Of a DNA stretch of 64,000 nt, positions 61,602 through 64,000 are shown in pieces. The position numbers and the translations under genes are program-made. Every line of letters begins with the position of its first letter. Position 1 is the stretch's first letter. This DNA is from Erythrobacter sp. 3-20A1M (GTDB lineage: Bacteria > Pseudomonadota > Alphaproteobacteria > Sphingomonadales > Sphingomonadaceae): contig NZ_CP045200.1 of NCBI RefSeq assembly GCF_018636735.1, forward strand, positions 1,364,001 to 1,428,000, given 5' to 3'. The notes under the pieces were generated by a model. The model did not search any database, was not told the DNA's origin, and was given only the letters and a program-made list of their open reading frames with translations.

Positions 61602-62894
61602 ATGAGCTTCGCCTGGGCCAAGGAATACACTCCGTCCAATCCGCTGATGCGGTATCTCGACGAGAAGCTGCCGCTGCCGCGCCTCGTCTATGGTGCGGTG
61701 GGCGCCGGCTATCCTGTGCCGCGCAACCTCAATTACATGTGGAATTTCGGCGTCCTGGCCGGGTTCTGCCTGATGCTGCAGATCGTTACCGGCGTGGTCC
61801 TGGCGATGCACTATGCCGCCAACGCCAACGTCGCCTTCGCCTCGGTCGAGCACCTGATGCGCGACGTCAACTGGGGCTGGATGCTGCGCTATGCGCACGC
61901 GAACGGGGCAAGCTTCTTCTTCGTGGTGATCTATCTCCACATCTTCCGCGGATTCTTCTACTCCAGCTACAAGGCGCCGCGCGAGATGATCTGGCTGCTC
62001 GGCGTGGTCATCTTCCTCCTTACCATGGCGACCGCCTTCATGGGCTACGTCCTGCCTTGGGGCCAGATGAGCTTCTGGGGGGCGAAGGTCATCACCGGCC
62101 TGTTCGGCGCGATCCCGCTGGTGGGCGAGCCGATCCAGGTCTGGCTGCTCGGCGGCTACGCGCCCGACAACGCCGCGCTGAACCGCTTCTTCTCGCTGCA
62201 TTTCATGCTGCCCTTCGTGATCGCGGGCGTCGTGATCCTGCACATCTGGGCGCTGCACATCCCCGGGTCGTCCAACCCGACCGGCGTTGAGGTAAAGAGC
62301 GAAGCGGACACCGTGCCGTTCCATCCGTACTACACGGCGAAGGACGGGTTCGGGCTCGGCATTTTCCTCATTATCTACACGCTGTTTGTGTTCTTCCTGC
62401 CGAACTATCTCGGCCACCCGGACAACTATATCGAGGCGAACCCGCTTTCGACGCCGGCACACATTGTGCCCGAATGGTACTTCTGGCCGTTTTATGCGAT
62501 CTTGCGCGCCTTTACCTTCGACTTCATCCTGCCGGCGAAGCTGTGGGGTGTGCTCGCGATGTTCAGCGCGATCTTGTGCTGGTTCTTCCTGCCCTGGCTC
62601 GACAAGTCGCCGGTGCGCAGCGGCCACTACCGCCCACTGTTCCGCAAGTTCTTCTGGTTCGGGCTGATCCCCGCGATGGCCGTGCTGTTCTATTGCGGCG
62701 GCGCGCCGGCGGAGGAGCCCTATGTGATGCTGAGCCAGATCGCGACCGCGTATTATTTCCTCCACTTCCTCGTGATCTTGCCGATCGTATCGTCGATCGA
62801 GCGGCCCGAGCCGCTGCCGCTATCCATTACCGAGGCGGTGCTGGGCTCCGACAAGACGCCGGTGAAGGGCGAGAACGCCTCTCCGGCGGTATGA
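61602..62894 (+). CDS. petB: Cytochrome b of the bc1 complex
   Basis: 430 residues. Membrane protein carrying hemes bL and bH and the Qo and Qi sites. [20 protein letters not shown] and [19 protein letters not shown] hold the paired heme-ligating histidines. The Qo-loop PEWY motif is present as [11 protein letters not shown]. Fused form (not split b6/subunit IV), with the long C-terminal extension usual in alphaproteobacteria. Confidence 0.96.
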   Translation: MSFAWAKEYTPSNPLMRYLDEKLPLPRLVYGAVGAGYPVPRNLNYMWNFGVLAGFCLMLQIVTGVVLAMHYAANANVAFASVEHLMRDVNWGWMLRYAHANGASFFFVVIYLHIFRGFFYSSYKAPREMIWLLGVVIFLLTMATAFMGYVLPWGQMSFWGAKVITGLFGAIPLVGEPIQVWLLGGYAPDNAALNRFFSLHFMLPFVIAGVVILHIWALHIPGSSNPTGVEVKSEADTVPFHPYYTAKDGFGLGIFLIIYTLFVFFLPNYLGHPDNYIEANPLSTPAHIVPEWYFWPFYAILRAFTFDFILPAKLWGVLAMFSAILCWFFLPWLDKSPVRSGHYRPLFRKFFWFGLIPAMAVLFYCGGAPAEEPYVMLSQIATAYYFLHFLVILPIVSSIERPEPLPLSITEAVLGSDKTPVKGENASPAV

Positions 62895-62916
62895 CGCGAC
62901 AGGGAAAGACCACACG

Positions 62917-63804
62917 ATGATCCGCCTATTTGGTATCGCCGCAGGGCTCGTATTTACACTTGTCGTGCTGCTGGCCTTCATATCCGGCGCATATACCGCC
63001 GCGACCGATCCGACGCCCGAAAGCGTCGACCACGTATTCCATCTGCATCCGCACGAGCCGGAGGGCGGCTATTCGTTCACGGGGCCGGTCGGCACCTGGG
63101 ACCTGGCGCAGCTCCAGCGCGGGTACAAGGTGTACAAGGAAGTGTGCGCCGCCTGCCACTCGATGAAATTCGTCGCGTTCCGCGATCTGGGCGAGCTCGG
63201 CTACGACGAGGGCCAGGTGAAGGCGATCGCGGCAAGCGTGCAGGTTCCCGGTGTAAACCCGGACACGGGCGAGGAAACGAGCCGGGCCGCGACCCCGACC
63301 GACTATTTCCCGTCGCCTTATCCGAACGAGGTCGCTGCCAAGGCGGCCAATGGCGGGAAGGTGCCGCCCGATCTCTCGCTGATCACCAAGGCGCGCGAGG
63401 ACGGCACGGATTACGTTTATTCCCTGCTGACCGGCTACCGCGATCCCGCGACCTTCAAGCTTGAGAACGGCGAATCCCTCCACGAGGCGTTCCCGGACTG
63501 GTCGGTTCCGCCGGGGACCTATTTCAATCCCTACTTCTCGGCGCTGGCGATCGGCATGCCGCCGCCGCTGACGAGTGAAGGCCAGGTGACCTACGACGAC
63601 GGCACCAAGGCGACCATTCCCCAGATGTCGAAGGACGTTTCAGCATTCCTGACTTGGACTGCGGAGCCGAAGCTGGTGAAGCGCAAGCAGACCGGCTGGC
63701 CGGTGGTCCTGTTCCTCATCTTCGCCTCGGTTCTGGCCTATTTCGCCAAGAACCACGTCTGGGCGGCGGTGAAGCCGAAGAAGAAGGCGAGCAGGACTGA
63801 CTGA
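62917..63804 (+). CDS. petC: Cytochrome c1 of the bc1 complex
   Basis: 295 residues. Signal/anchor (LVFTLVVLLAFISGAYTA), heme-c site CAACH at residues 77 to 81, and a C-terminal membrane anchor (VVLFLIFASVLAYFAK). The axial methionine is expected in the SALAIGMPPPLTSEG region. Passes electrons from the Rieske centre to cytochrome c. Followed after 19 bases by apt. Confidence 0.95.
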   Translation: MIRLFGIAAGLVFTLVVLLAFISGAYTAATDPTPESVDHVFHLHPHEPEGGYSFTGPVGTWDLAQLQRGYKVYKEVCAACHSMKFVAFRDLGELGYDEGQVKAIAASVQVPGVNPDTGEETSRAATPTDYFPSPYPNEVAAKAANGGKVPPDLSLITKAREDGTDYVYSLLTGYRDPATFKLENGESLHEAFPDWSVPPGTYFNPYFSALAIGMPPPLTSEGQVTYDDGTKATIPQMSKDVSAFLTWTAEPKLVKRKQTGWPVVLFLIFASVLAYFAKNHVWAAVKPKKKASRTD

Positions 63805-63823
63805 CGCTGGTCCTGCGCCGGGC

Positions 63824-64000
63824 ATGACGCTGGCGGAACTGGAGCGCCATGTGCGCACCGTTCCCGACTTTCCGAAGCCGGGTATCCAGTTCCGCGACAT
63901 CACCACGCTGTTGTCGAATGGCGAGGCGCTCGCGGCATCCGTTGCGCTGCTTGCCGAACGCGCGCGGGCGCATCAGGCGGAATTGATCGCCGGGATCGAG
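63824..64000 (+). CDS. apt: Adenine phosphoribosyltransferase (start only, cut by window edge)
   Basis: The first 59 codons from ATG 63824: MTLAELERHVRTVPDFPKPG, then IQFRDITTLLSNGEALAASV and LLAERARAHQAELIAGIE. VPDFPKPGIQFRDIT is the highly conserved opening of bacterial Apt, which salvages adenine to AMP. The rest lies beyond the window. Apt directly after petC is a gene order seen in alphaproteobacteria. Confidence 0.9.
   Translation, partial: MTLAELERHVRTVPDFPKPGIQFRDITTLLSNGEALAASVALLAERARAHQAELIAGIE

Noticed and set aside
60900-62765. Minus-strand open frame of 621 codons opposite petA and petB
   Set aside because: Composition (His/Arg/Glu-rich) and position show it is the complement of the bc1 genes.

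Overview
The window is a GC-rich chromosomal segment from an alphaproteobacterium, most likely of the order Sphingomonadales (Erythrobacteraceae-like). This rests on lineage markers: the cell-cycle regulators SciP (DUF1153) and TrcR (DUF1013), a DUF1192 micro-protein, COQ7-type ubiquinone synthesis, the bactofilin/M23 pair and the petABC-apt order. Genes are packed tightly, often with 4-base ATGA or GTGA overlaps. There is no transposase, integrase, prophage or CRISPR array, and no gene-free stretch exceeds about 215 bases. The content is essentially core genome. One tRNA, tRNA-Thr(GGT), is present.

Layout. 1-5290 (minus): ATP-dependent DNA ligase (cut by the left edge) with its associated exonuclease, then clpA and a DUF1192 protein. 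5376-11134 (plus): quinone oxidoreductase, an LpxH-like metallophosphatase coupled to a glycosyltransferase, trcR and fadD. 11148-12767 (minus): bactofilin and an M23 peptidase that is frameshifted as read. 12949-19139 (plus): nadD, rsfS, rlmH, an EnvC-like factor, ctpA, dsbB, coq7 and a secreted hypothetical protein. 19158-22995 (minus): dnaJ-like, yihY, fabI, sugar-nucleotide epimerase. 23189-25547 (plus): pdxH, CDF transporter, PhzF-like protein. 25544-28245: serine hydrolase, a small Cys-rich membrane protein, mnmA. 28350-35410 (plus): small ORF, sciP, glsB-like, RND adaptor and permease, DUF445. 35426-41796: TonB-domain protein, etfA/etfB, DUF6265 protein, sucC, cysQ-like, OmpA lipoprotein. 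41969-43264 (plus): CNNM/CorC protein. 43477-51987 (minus): a long run of 51-aa protein, gpmA, purE, purK, folA, ribF, EcsC, ileS (frameshifted as read), lspA, DUF3035. 52082-57383: tRNA-Thr, two PH-domain proteins, GNAT, threonine aldolase, DMT transporter, SDR. 57438-64000 (plus): pepN, pgeF, petA-petB-petC and the start of apt.

How it fits together. The segment joins envelope and cell-shape functions (bactofilin, M23, EnvC-like, CtpA, LpxH-like, OmpA, RND pump, PgeF, LspA), respiration (bc1 complex, ETF, SucC, COQ7), cofactor and purine synthesis, translation quality (RsfS, RlmH, MnmA, IleS) and two cell-cycle regulators. I found no convincing new multi-gene system.

The sequence-level observations most worth following are: two single-base frameshifts, both explained by a homopolymer shortened by one base and one of them in the essential ileS, which suggests assembly error; an rlmH with no ATG, GTG or TTG at its conserved N-terminus; an RND permease with two extra hydrophobic segments in the linker between its halves; a 16-bp inverted-repeat operator candidate upstream of etfBA; a CtrA-like half-site upstream of sciP; and a perfect 12-bp inverted repeat directly before nadD.
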